This document shows positions 10,535-21,299 of a stretch of 64,000 bases of DNA, in pieces. The notes under the pieces were generated by a model. That model saw only the letters and a program-made list of their open reading frames with translations, ran no database searches and was not told where the DNA came from. The translations under genes and the position numbers were made by a program. The DNA lies in NCBI GenBank assembly GCA_021292165.1, contig CM037877.1:306408063-306472062 (forward strand), read 5' to 3'. This DNA comes from Shinisaurus crocodilurus. Taxonomy: Eukaryota > Chordata > Lepidosauria > Squamata > Shinisauridae. Each line of letters begins with the position of its first letter. The first letter of the stretch is position 1.

Positions 10535-11572
10535 CGAAAGGTGCCATCGCGTCTCCCCTCCGTCTTCCCAAGGCTAAGCACTGCCAGTTCCTTCCAACTT
10601 TCTTCATAGGACTTAGTTGCTAGTCCTCCAATTCTTCTTACAGTATTGAGGGGAGGTCTGACCAGTGCAGAGTTGAATTCCTGTTACTATTAGTTCCTGT
10701 GATTTTGGAACTCTACATCCATTGCTGCAACCTAAAGCGGCATGATGTGCCATTACTGCTGCCACATCACAATACTGAGTCATATTCAGCTTGTGATCAA
10801 CTACAACTCCAAGATCTTTTCCACGCATACTATTGCCAAGCCAGCTATCCCCCAGCTTATACCTGTGCATTTTATTTCTTTTCCTAAATGAAGAACTTTG
10901 CACATTTTTTTATTTTTTTATTTATTATTTGCATTTATTTATCGCCCATCTGGCCGGCAAACCGGCCACCCTGGGTGATGTACAGAAGATAAAAACAGAA
11001 TAAAATACATTAAAACAGTATAAAATTTTAAAATCTTAGCCCATCCCATATTCCCGCCTGAACAGCCAAGTTTTTAGTGAGCGGCGGAAGCTCAGCAGAG
11101 AGGGGGCATGGCGGGGGTCACTTGGGAGAGAGTTCCACAGTATGGGGGCCGCCACAGAGAAGGCCCTCTTCCTCGTCCCCAGCAGTCTAGCTGCTCTGGC
11201 GGAAGGGACAAGGAGAAGGCCATCTGTGGCAGATCTTGTTGAGCGGCCCACTTGGTGTTGCTGGAGACGCTCCTTAAGATAGACTGGACCGGAGCTGTAT
11301 AGGATTTTAAAGGTCAAAACCAACACCTTGAATTCGGCTCGGCAAGCAACTGGTAGCCAGTGTAGCTCCTTGAGCACTGGCGTGATGTGATTTACACATG
11401 TCTCTGTAAAATTGCGTTCCGTTATTTTCTGCCTGATGTGCTAACCTATCAAGATCATTTTGAATGTTTCTTTCCTAAGCTTTCACCCCCCACACCTCTT
11501 CCTTCAAATCATGAATAAAAATGTTGAAGAATACGGGGCCCAGGACCTCCCGCCAGTCTGATGAGGAACCAC
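10535..11572 (-). repeat. Old CR1 fragment split by an L2 insertion
   Basis: The left part (10535-10907) and right part (11393-11572) are consecutive segments of one diverged reverse-strand CR1, joined across an inserted L2. Recognisable blocks are ACTACAACTCCAAGATCTTT at about 10801 and AATGTTGAAGAATACGGGGC at about 11520. Confidence 0.75.
10908..11392 (-). mobile_element. L2 LINE 3' end
   Basis: Begins with TTTATTTATTATTTGCATTT and the CCATCTGGCCGGCAAACCGG block. The reverse strand codes LKELHWLPVACRAEFKVLVL and PILWNSLPSDPR as in the longer copy at 36681-38600. It is inserted in an older CR1. Confidence 0.9.
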
Positions 11573-12526
11573 TGTCATGGCTCCTTGCCATCAGTGACAG
11601 GGCTGGCACCATCCAAGGGTGCGCTGTGTGGGAGCTTGCCCTGGTTCGGGGGGAGCTTCAGTTTCAGACACGGACTCTGACTCGGGCGGGGGGGGGAGGC
11701 GGAGCGGAAGTGTGGCCCAGCTGTGGGGAATCAGAGGCCTGATGGTTCGGTTCTGCCAGGCCTCCCACTGCCCAGCAAACGGGGGGATGAGGCGCTGGAG
11801 GCTGAGACAGACAACTCTCTGCCTGCAGCTGGACTCGACCTTGATGGCCGCTCCCTGCCTCTCACTCGGGGGCATCATCCCTGGCAACAGGGCAGCGGGA
11901 GGAGGAGGGCTGTGAGGGAGAGGGGGCTAATCAGGGGTGGCCCCCTTCAGTCCACGTCAGCAGGACAGAGATGCCCAGTCAGGCATAGCCACCAGTTGAG
12001 GGGCCGGTTTCCCTGCCAGGACCAAATGTTGGCGATTCCTTGTAGCCAGTCCCTCTATATAAACCTTTGTAGTTCCCAGTAGCCCTCGTAGGAGAAACGC
12101 ACCGCCATCCTGGGCAGCTTCCCGCCTTCTTTGGAATTGGAGTGTTGTGGGACTTGGCAACAGGGCCGGTGCTACCATTAGGCCAACTAGGCAGCTGCCT
12201 AGGGCGCAGGGCTAAAGGGGGTGCCAGAAACGCCTTGAAAAAAAATACAGCACTCTCAAGTGGGAAGGGGGGGCACTAAATATCTGATCTTGCCTAGGGC
12301 ACCAAACTGCCTTGCACCGGTCCTGCTTGGCAAGCTGCACTTGCCGTGTTGCCCTCTGCTCCTGTTCTGGCTGGCTGGACTTCGAGCCTTGGACTCATTA
12401 TTACTCTGTTTTGGTGGACATTTATTGCCTCTGAACGCTGTTCATTAGTGGAATTGCCACAATAAAAGGTGTTTACCGTGACCATTGCCTTGACTTTGGG
12501 AGGCCAGGATGGGACGCCCTGTCACA
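11573..12526 (+). mobile_element. Possible solo LTR holding a nested hAT MITE
   Basis: Starts TGTCATGG and ends CCCTGTCACA. It has a TATA-like CTATATAAACC at about 12055 and an AATAAA at about 12461, in LTR order. No clear target duplication is visible and no internal retroviral coding sequence is present. The hAT MITE at 12161-12325 interrupts it. It could also be an unrelated repeat. Confidence 0.4.
12161..12325. mobile_element. hAT MITE, CAGGGCCGG family, copy 1
   Basis: Termini CAGGGCCGGTGC and GCACCGGTCCTG. The perfect 8-bp target duplication CTTGGCAA lies at 12153-12160 and 12326-12333. Body motifs TAGGCAGCTGCCTAGGGCGC and TTGCCTAGGGCACCAAACTG recur in the other copies. Confidence 0.92.
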
Positions 12527-12639
12527 AGTGCATGCATGTGGGCTCTTATGGTTGTGCCACCAATATTTAAATGTGTTTAATAATAAATGATGCCAAATTA
12601 ACAAAATGTCACATACCATGTTTTGAAGTTAAATCTTTT

Positions 12640-12850
12640 GTTTGATGAAGCTGCTCAAAGCAACTCTGGTTCCCCCCTGCAACAGTTGGGAGGCTCGTAT
12701 GGTATGGTGCCATTCGTGGAATTTTGCAGGGGTCCAGGTGACATCGTCTTCCACTTGTAGCCCTCCCACGTTTTTCCCACTGCTGCTTCTGCCTTTTTTC
12801 TTACCCCAGAAAATCCAGGAAAGAAAAAGACGGAACCGCTGCGCTGCGCG
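12640..12850. repeat. Unclassified dispersed repeat, copy A
   Basis: A block with GTGACATCGTC, CCACTGCTGCTTCTGCCTTTTTTCTTNCCCAG and AAAATCCAGGAAAGAAAAAG resembles the reverse complement of 16150-16300. The family is not recognised. Confidence 0.4.
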
Positions 12851-13869
12851 AGGGTGTCTGGGTGGCAGGTGCATTCCGAGTCTGATCCCTTGAAGGACAG
12901 CAAGCCGCCTTGGACCGCCAGAAGGCACTCCAAAAGACACTCCCCCCCCCATTTTGTGGCAGACCCCTGCTGGAGGCAGTCACTGAAGGAACAAATGCAA
13001 AAGGCTCTTTGGGCCGGTCTGAACAAAGCAGCACCAGCACCAGCCAAACAGCAACAGACGTGAATGTGTGTCCTGAGCGAAGGCCTCCATTAGTGCTGCA
13101 TCCCGGCTCAAGGCGCCGCATCTTCCAGATGTCAGGCAGGGGGGAGCCCCGTGCTGGCCTTCCGGGGCTTAGCAATAGCCTGCCCAGCCATGCCCAAGGG
13201 AAGCCAAAGAACGTGGCGGTTGCAGCATCCCTTGCCTGCCAGCCAGCTTCTCCTTGGGCTGGACCTCCGGGGCCCGTCGCCTCTTGCGTTCCCCGGCACT
13301 TGGAGCATCTTTTGCCCTGTGTGCTCGCCACAGCCCACCTCCCTTGCACAGCTCGGGGGCCTCGTGTGCCCGCAGCTGCCACCGCCTGCGCTGCCTCAGA
13401 CCCACCAGGACCCTCGGTTGGCCCCACTGGGGGCTGGGGCTCGCCCCAGGCCCTCCCTCTGCCTTGAAGCAGCACGGGGAAGGTGCTGGCAAAGGGATGT
13501 GCCCTTGGCCTGCTGCAGTGGCTTCCATGCACCCCCTCCCCGTGGCCGCCTCCTATGACGTAGGAGGGAACAGGAGCACTTGGATCATGGCCGCTGATCC
13601 CAAACTCAGCCATTCCCAGGACCCCATGTTTTTAAGGCACACCAACCATGGTCTAAATGTGTCCTTGCAGAGTACCCCCACCCCCCATAAAACTTATCAG
13701 TGGCTGCTTCCACACCAGCTGTTTCCTCTTGAACTGCCAACATTTGGTCCCTGGTTTTGTGTAGAAGCCAGAAGGCATCATGGCCAAACGTTGCTTGTCA
13801 GCATTTTCTGTGTGGTGGTCTTATACCTGATTTGTGGTGACTTTGGATTAGTGCGCTCTATCACGACAT
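12851..13869. other. Intergenic GC-rich, no gene recognised
   Basis: Long overlapping open frames occur on both strands here but share no domain with any family I know, and their composition is proline/glycine/alanine biased. I regard them as chance. Confidence 0.5.
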
Positions 13870-14034
13870 GGAGAATAAAGCCATCAATGGCTGCTAGTCC
13901 TGATGGCTCTATGCTACCTCCAGCGTCAGGGGTGTTCTGCCTATGTACAGCAGTTTCTGGGGAACATCGGCAGAGGGGTGCTGCTGCACTCATGTCCTGC
14001 TTGGGGGTTTCCCACCAGCAGCTTGTTGGCTATT

Positions 14035-14610
14035 CTCCCCCCTCGGATTTTAAAACTTTTTTTATTTCTATAAAAACAAAAACAAACAACACAAAACATG
14101 TAACAGTAATTAATAATTAACAAAACTAAAATGAACATCCAAATTTTTCTACAGCAAATATAAGTAACAAATAATTTCTCTAGTCGATAATCAAAAAAGA
14201 AAAATTCTTTTTTCTATTGTCACAAATTTCTTATTCCACAAAACCACAGATAAATCATTTTTTTCTAAACCCTGCAAAAAGTCAATTAGAGGTTTCCACT
14301 CAGCAGTAAACGTAGATGTTGTCTTTTCTCTAATTATGTAAGTTTGGCCATCTGCCAGCTCCACCATCTTGACCAACCATTCTTCTGTTGTAGGCAATGC
14401 TGGAACTTTCCCATTTTGCACACAGGGCCGGTGCTACCATTAGGCCAGCTAGGCAGCTGCCTAGGGCGCAGGGCTAAAGGGGGCGCCAGGAGCATAGGGC
14501 TGGAGGGAGGGCTCAAGTGGGAAGGGGGGGACGCTAAATATCTGATCTTGCCTAGGGCACCAAACTGCCTTGCACTGGCCCTGTTTGCGCATATAATAGT
14601 CTCCCTGCCT
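14035..14610 (-). mobile_element. L1 LINE 3' end with target duplication
   Basis: The reverse strand encodes an L1 ORF2 C-terminus (PTTEEWLVKMVELA, REKTTSTFTAEWKPLIDFL). The insertion is bracketed by a 17-bp duplication, GCAGCTTGTTGGCTATT at 14018-14034 and GCAGCTGGTTAGCTATT at 14611-14627 (two mismatches). A hAT MITE lies inside at 14423-14583. Confidence 0.8.
14423..14583. mobile_element. hAT MITE, CAGGGCCGG family, copy 2
   Basis: Termini CAGGGCCGGTGC and GCACTGGCCCTG. Target duplication TTTGCACA (14415-14422) and TTTGCGCA (14584-14591), with one mismatch. It sits in the L1 fragment, so it is the younger insertion. Confidence 0.9.
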
Positions 14611-14695
14611 GCAGCTGGTTAGCTATTGTGTGAACAGAATGCTGGACTAGAGGAACCTTGGTTTGATCCAGCACGGCTCTTATGTTCTAATATCC

Positions 14696-15427
14696 CTCCT
14701 CATTACATTTTAGGTTTTAACAAGAAAAATGGGAATTGCCTTCTTGCACTGAAAGTTCTCCACCCCACCCCCAATTTTCCCAAGCAAGGACAAGGGAGTG
14801 GAAATGTTTGCAAAGCAGGGAAATAGGATAGACAGATTAGGTGGGGAGAGAAGGGCTAAAGGATGCATAAGCCACCTTTTAGCTACTCCCCATGAGTAGC
14901 CCTACCTTGCAGCGCTAGTGAAGCACACTAATATTTTAATAACCCAATATTAAAATACTAGTGTGCTCTGCTGGAGCTGTACTTTAGGGCAAGAAGTAAA
15001 TTCCAGGCCCCATTAAAAGCCTAATATGGCCTGTATAAGCAGCTATGATGGGATAACCCACCCACCCCCATTCCTCTGCCCTGTGCAAATTACTGCCCCC
15101 ACCCAGGTCTGGGAGATAACCTGTCCTTCTCCCAGTTCCTTTGATGTAATTTTAAAAAAATGTTTGTCAACAACTGCTATTTTGTTTGCATTGCGTGGGT
15201 GTTTTGCCTTCGCCCTGGGGGTGGGCACTGCAGAATGTTAATGGGGAATATAGTGGTATGTTGAATGCTGTGTAAACACACCATTCTAATACCACTTCCA
15301 CCAGATTGCAGAATAGCAATGCCTGAGCAGTGCCAAGGGGCCCAAGTCATGGGTTTCAGTTTGCATTCTGCATCCTTGATATTTCCCTTGTCCATGTATC
15401 ACACAGTTTCCAAATGCCTAGTCCACA
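14696..15427. other. Intergenic, nothing recognised
   Basis: Around 14925-14965 there is a short inverted repeat, CACACTAATATTTTAATA facing TATTAAAATACTAGTGTG, a possible small palindromic MITE. Nothing else is identified. Confidence 0.45.
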
Positions 15428-15960
15428 AGAAGAGCAGTGCTGGATCAGGCCCAACGGACTCTTTAGTCCGGCATCCTGTCACCCACAGGGGCCAACTAGA
15501 TGACCACTGGGAAGCCCCCCAGCAGAACATGAGCGCAACAGCACCCTACTTCTCTGATACCGGAGGGTAGCATGTAGCCCTCAGGGCTAGTAGCCATTGA
15601 TGGTCTCTTCCATGAATTTGTCCAATTCCCTTTTACAGCTGTCCAAATTGGTGGCCATCACAACATCTTGTGGTAGCAAACTCCATAGTTTAAGTATGTT
15701 CTAAGAGAAAAGTATTTCCTTTCATCTCACCTGGATCTTCCACCGTTCAGCTTCATTTGACTGATTGGATGTACCGGTATATCCTGCCCTTCCTCACAAA
15801 GAGCCTGGGTCCAAGTACTATGAGAGGGGGGGGGAACCTCTCCCTAACCACTTTCTTGACACCACACATAATTTTGTACACCTCTGTCAGGCCCATTCCC
15901 CCCTCACCTGCCTTCTTCCTAAGTGAAAGAGCCCCAAACATGGCAAGCTTTCCTCAAAGG
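15428..15960 (-). repeat. Old CR1-family LINE 3' region
   Basis: Same family as 52375-53165. It starts with AGAGCAGTGCTGGATCAGGC and continues through the decayed C-terminal coding block (GGTGGCCATCACAACATCTTG near 15655) to the CACACATAATTTTGTACACC stretch at about 15860. Confidence 0.75.
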
Positions 15961-15977
15961 GGACTTGTGGGCCCCTC

Positions 15978-16080
15978 CCCTCAACCTGATGTGCTCCAGA
16001 GGTGTTGGACTGCAGCTCCCATAATTCCCAGCCAGCATGGTCATCATGGGAGCTGCAGTGCAACACCTCTGGGAGGCACC
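15978..16080. mobile_element. Degraded palindromic MITE
   Basis: The arms CAGAGGTGTTGGACTGCAGC and GCTGCAGTGCAACACCTCTG face each other around a CCCAGCCAGCATGG centre. The layout resembles the hAT palindromes at 16603 and 28943, but it is a different, older family. Confidence 0.6.
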
Positions 16081-16139
16081 CGGCTGGAGTGGGGGCTGTT
16101 GCAGGGGTTTTCCCCATGGAGGGTTCCTAGAGCTCTAAC

Positions 16140-16300
16140 CATCAAAAGACAGTGTGCAGCTGCTCTGTCTTTTCTTCCTCCTCAGATATTTTCTGGGAAG
16201 AAAAAAAGAGCAGCAGTGCTGGAAAAGCACCGAAGGGCTTAAAAGCGAAGGTGATGTTGTCTGGAAACACCCCCATTTGATGAATGAGGCAGGGAGACTG
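16140..16300. repeat. Unclassified dispersed repeat, copy B
   Basis: Reverse complement resembles 12640-12850, sharing an AGAAAAT-x-AAGAAAA-type core and the CAACATCACCTTC block. No family is recognised. Confidence 0.4.
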
Positions 16301-16602
16301 TGTGGAAAGGCCTCCTCTGGAAGCTCCGTTGCCTTCAGACATGCCACGCCGGCCAAGTGCGCCTCACGGCCTCCGTCCTGCCCACCAGAGCAGGTGTCCT
16401 GCCGGCCACGGCTGAAGAGCCACCCTGCTGGACCAGAGAGGAAGCAAGGCCAGCCAGCGCCCTCAGTACAAGGCTGCCCCCTGCTTTTCCCATGAGCCCC
16501 CCTCCTCCCCATTTCTTGCCCTGCCACTCCCACGGGCTCCCTTCAGGAAGCCCTCCTGCCCTGCTAGGAAACATCCAGCAAAGGGCCGTCCACAGAATAG
16601 GG

Positions 16603-16737
16603 CAGTGTTTCTCAACCTTGGGTCCCCAGATGTTTTTGGCCTACAACTCCCAGCATGCCCCAGCCAGCATAGCTGGCTGGGGCATGCTGGGAGTTGTAGG
16701 CCAAAAACATCTGGGGACCCAAGGTTGAGAAACACTG
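16603..16737. mobile_element. Palindromic hAT MITE, copy 1
   Basis: 135-bp, almost perfect palindrome beginning CAGTGTTTCTCAACCTTGG and ending with its reverse complement. The perfect 8-bp target duplication GAATAGGG lies at 16595-16602 and 16738-16745. Termini are Charlie-like hAT. It has no coding capacity. Confidence 0.95.
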
Positions 16738-16745
16738 GAATAGGG

Positions 16746-17845
16746 GCACATCATCACTTCTCTGTTCTGGCTCATGCTGCCAGCCTGCCATGTAAGCGCA
16801 GGTCCGATTCTTTTAAAGGGTGGAACACATACAGCAAACCTTTCTATCCTGGGAAAAGAATGGCACCTACAACCAAGTCCTGTTTCAGTTGTGGGTTGGT
16901 GTTAAAGAGGAAACAAGTGGAGGAGTCTCCAAAATCCAGGCAGATGCCCCGACCGGCCTGTGCGATCCAGAAGCTCCAGTGCTGAGGAAATGCACAGCCA
17001 GGCTTAAATAGTGTTAATTAGGAAGAGACGGCAGCGGGGGGGTGTGAGACTGCCACAGGAACTCAGTTTCCAGTTTGTGCACACCATCAAGAAGCCATTA
17101 CTCGGATCCCACCGTGCGCTTGGCCAATCATGATCCCGAGGGAGGGAAGGGGAGCTGCTCAGGTAAAAGGCGCCGGCATCCATCCCTGCGTCGTCGCCCT
17201 CCTGTGCACAGAAGCTCTGGCCGGCCGCAGAGCTGGATATCTTCTAGTCTTCTTCGCATCACTTCAGCACCAAGGGCAAAGAGGCTGACCCTGGAGACGC
17301 ACGCAGTCCGCTCCTGTCACAGGCAGAAGCCAGAGAGGCACACTGCAGCGCACGCACAGAGGTAGGTGAAGGGGATTTCTGGCTGGATGTGTGGCTCAGA
17401 ACGGCAGGGGGGCTGCTCTTTGGGGCTGGGCACTGGCCGCTCTCGTAGGGGTGGGTGGGAGTGACTGGGCTCACAGTATTTGGCCAGTTGCAGACCTTTC
17501 CCTGTTCTAGGCCAACCAGAACCCCCTGGAGTGGGCCACTTCCAGCTTGGTGCCTGCTGTCCACAGGACCAGACAGGCGGCATCTCCAGCAGGCTCCCTG
17601 CACCGCCCTCCTGGCCTGGGCTTGGGAGGGCGGTGAGCGCCATAAACGGCCTGGCGCTCACGGGCGGAGCACCCGAAGAGAGTTGGTGCAAGTGAAGGAG
17701 GGGGTGGGGAGCTGCCGGCTGGGTCAGGCCAGGGGCAGGGAGGGTCTCTGGCATGGAGCCGGCAGGGGTTGCCCAGATGGTGGGGCAGGAGTGGCCAGAG
17801 GCAGAGAGATACCGCCAGCCACAGCCCGGCGTCCTGCGCGGCCTT
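16746..17845. other. Spacer and presumed carbonic anhydrase 3' UTR
   Basis: Lies directly downstream of the carbonic anhydrase stop (minus strand), so its right part should be 3' UTR. I found no canonical AATAAA or ATTAAA on the minus strand here and cannot place the transcript end. No repeats are recognised. Confidence 0.5.
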
Positions 17846-17915
17846 CTAGACGGTGTTCTCATCGGTGGTGGCTGCCGTGTAGATGACGCCGGACTTGCTT
17901 GCTTGAGCACCCAGC
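17846..17915 (-). CDS. CA9: CA last exon: cytoplasmic tail
   Basis: 70 coding nt from acceptor CTCTGCAG to TAG at 17848-17846. Encodes LGAQASKSGVIYTAATTDEN and TV. The GVIY-type motif is shared with CA9 (GVSY) and CA12 (GVIY) tails, so this exon alone does not settle the paralogue. Confidence 0.9.
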
Positions 17916-20900
17916 CTGCAGAGAGGGGGCGGGGGAGGGTCAGCACGCGATGCCGATGCGTCCTGGGCACAGGTCTCTCTGCAGCCCACCCCCTTGGTTA
18001 GCAGGACTTCCCCTTGGCTCCTGGGCACCGGCAGTCCGGCATTCAGATGGAGGAGGAGGAGACGGGGCCGGGGAGCCTGAGCCAGCGGCCTCACCAGTGC
18101 TTGTGATGAGCCAGAGGTCGTCAAGGCGGAGGGGCCCCCGTGGCACTCCTCGGGCTCCTGGCCAGGCGCTGCAGCGCCAGGGGCTGCCCTGGAGCAAGCT
18201 CTGCTGTGGGGCTCGCGCACCACGACGGAGCTGCCCTCCACTGGCCACGGGTCGGGGTAGATGGCCGGGGTGGGTGGGTGTGTTGCACACTCCCTCACCT
18301 GTGGTTCTGGCTCCGGTGCTTATGGACATAGAGGAGAAACGCGAGTGCCGTGACCCCGAAGAGAGCTCCAAAGAGAACAGCCAGCACGTCCCCTGTGGAA
18401 AGAGCGACATGGGGAAGGGGGCCAGCGGGGACCCCCCCCCCGGGCAGGGAGTGGCGAGTGCCCGAGCCGCGCTGCTCCAGCCGCCTTCCTAGCGCCGCCT
18501 AGCAAGGAGCCAATGCGGGGGGGGGGGGGTGCTGAGGCAGGGCAGAATGAGACCTTTCCAAGGGTCACTTCTATGCTCAAGTAATCAGGAGCTCATTCCT
18601 CAACTTGTATTGAGGTGGGGGGCACCGGGGGGGGGGGGAAGGAGGGAACCAACGCCGGAAAATGCTCCAGGGAGGGGGTCCATGCAGGCAATCAGTGCTG
18701 CACCCAGCTGGCCCTGGGGGGCGGGGGCTGATGTGCACGTGACAAGGCAGGCGAGCGGGGCAGCAACGCCACCGCCTCGCGTGTAGGTCTGGACACGCCC
18801 TCTCGGGAAAGCGGGGTGAGGGCAGGGCAGGGCAGGGCAGGTCGGGGCAGGGCGCTGAGCAGCGGAGAGGGAGCGACGGGGGTGTGTGTCGTACCTGCGT
18901 GAAAGAAGGAGCCCGCCTGCCTGTCCGCACCTGGAAGCAAAACATAAGGGGAGCGGAGCACGTCAGAAGCTGGGGGCAAGCAGCCTGGGCTCCCGCTCCC
19001 GCTCCCCGCTCCAAGCGCCCGCCCGTCTCCAGCCGGCGGTGCCGGGGTCTCCCCCGCCTCCTCCTCCGCAGCCTGAGGCATTACGCGTGCGTGCCGGCCG
19101 GCGTGGGGCCACCAACCCAGATTCTACTCTTACCTGCACCCAAGGAGTGGATCTGACCTGAAACACACAGCACAGTAAGGGGCCGTTAGGAACGGGCGGG
19201 GGACGGAGGCGGCAGGCGGCGCAGGCCGGGCAAACGTGGCACCCTTCCACTCTGCCGTGTTGCCCCAGTGCTTACCAGGCCTGCCCCACTTCCGCCCCGC
19301 CCCCCACTCACTGGGGGGCAGTGCACGGTGCTGCGCAGCCCGTTCCCAGAAGACTCCTCAACCGGCCTCTGCCTCCTGCGAACCTTTCGCCCTCCCCAAG
19401 AGGCGGTCCTGATGCGTGTCCACCCGGAGTGACCTCGCAGCCACCGGCACAAGCGGCCTAATTGGTCAGCGTAAAGGGCACTGCTGTTGGGACTTCAAAG
19501 GGTGTAGGGAAAAGGGAAGGATGTGACCATTGCACCAAGAACAGGACCAGCAGGGCAAAGGAAGGGGAAGGGACGGCGTGTGTGCGTGCGCGCTGGCGGC
19601 TTCCTTCCCTCCCTTTCTTGCCCCTGTAAAGGTTTTCCTGCACAAAGGAGAGGGAAAGAGGAGCGAAGTTTTGCCTCGGGAGTACGGTGAGGGCGGCGGC
19701 GGCGTGGCCCCACGTCATTAGCCCAGCAGGCTGTTCTGCTCCAGGGAGGGGCTTTCCGGGCGCTGCGGGGGGGCCTGTCTCGGCTGGCCATGCCTCCCGG
19801 CTTGGGGGCGGCCGGGGGGGGGGAAGCCAGCAGGAGAGCCCGACCAGCGTGTCCGAGTCACACGCATCTGGAATCAGCCGAGGGAGCTGTGGTCACTCCT
19901 TTGTCTGCAAGGACACGCCGAGGACGGCTGCGGCTTAGGATTGGGGAGCGCAGCACCTCTCTTAGTCAAGGGCCCCTTGCAGGATTTGGCTCCCCGCATC
20001 ACAGGATTGCTGAGCTGCTGCGGCCGCCCCGCCCCCGCCCCCCACTCCGTAGAGCTCGGGCAGGGAGTGAGGGGGCCCAAAGGGAGCGCAAGGTCGGCCG
20101 CGGGCGGGGGAGGGAGGGAGGCAACGCTGTACCTTCTTCAGACGTCGCCGGGTCCGGATCTCCCCCTGTGACACCGTCGCGGGTAGAGGGGCGCCTTTCG
20201 CCTGCTGCGAGACCACCGGACACTCAGAGCCGGGCCTGGCCTGGCCTCTCCCGCCGCCGCCGCCCTCTGCGCTCACTTCCACGGGTTTTTTTTTTCTTTT
20301 TCCAGAAGCTGCTGGCCCAGCACCAGGGCGACCCAACCCACATCCTGCCCCAGCACTCAGTGGCATCCAAAGCAGACTGCTGCAGACGCGACTTGACTGT
20401 CAGCACACCACAGGGGGAGGGTCTCTAGAACAGCCCCCTTAGCAAAAGGGCCACAGCTCCAGCTACAAAGAATGCCCCCTGCCCAATCCCCAAAGTGAGG
20501 AAAGGGGCAGAGAAGAGCCTCCAGTGCCCCACACAGATGGGCCCGGCAGGCCAGCGAGAAGGCTCCGCTGAAGCCAGCTGCCTCCTCTACCCTTTATCTC
20601 ACCCCTCCCCGCAGAAGGCAGCAAACCCCCAACCCCAGGAGGCCGTGCCCTCCCTGCTCCTCCCCAGTGTTCTTCAGAGCCATTCGCCACAACTGCCTTC
20701 CCCATCACCAGGCCTGGTCCGGAGATGGGACTGCACAGAAATCCCTCTCCAGACCCAGATGCTGCTCCTGTCCTCCCAAGGCATCCATTGGGACCCGACC
20801 TCGGAATAGCCCATCCCCACAAACCCCGCAAACATTTAGAAGCCCAACAATGGCCCTGGCCACCCACACCCAAGATGGCAAAGCTTCAAGCCCCCACTAG

Positions 20901-21246
20901 CCCGCACCCCAGTCTTCCGTGCTCCCAAAGACATCTGGCCGGAAAGCCCACAGACCGTCTGAGCCTGACCCAGCAGAGTCCCCTAGACTGACCAGCAGCA
21001 CCCCAACTCCCCCCATGAAACCCCCCCAGAAGAATCCTGTAAGGTTCGATGCAGCACACCGACCGTCCACAGGGCCCAGAGTCACCCCGAAGGGCAGCCA
21101 GAGGCACAGAGAAGCAACTGGCCCGAGGCATTACCTTCTCCAGGTGCTGGTCCATCACTTCTCTCTGGAGGCTCATAGGGAACTGGGGTCCCGGGGGGAT
21201 CTCCTTCACCTGCAGCAGATGATCACAGGAAGCCCAATTATTCATA

Positions 21247-21299
<53 letters not shown>

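Larger units (their letters stand above)
13870..14695 (+). repeat. CR1-family 3' tail, split by an L1 insertion
   Basis: Left piece 13870-14034 (GGCTGCTAGTCCTGATGGCT to GCTTGTTGGCTATT) and right piece 14611-14695 (GCTGGTTAGCTATTGTGTGA to CTCTTATGTTCT) are consecutive parts of the repeat seen reversed at 52375-52570. The intervening DNA is an L1 3' end plus a hAT MITE. Confidence 0.75.

Noticed and set aside
13254..14120. 288-codon plus frame in the intergenic region
   Set aside because: No domain, biased composition, and its right part runs through a CR1 tail and L1 sequence.
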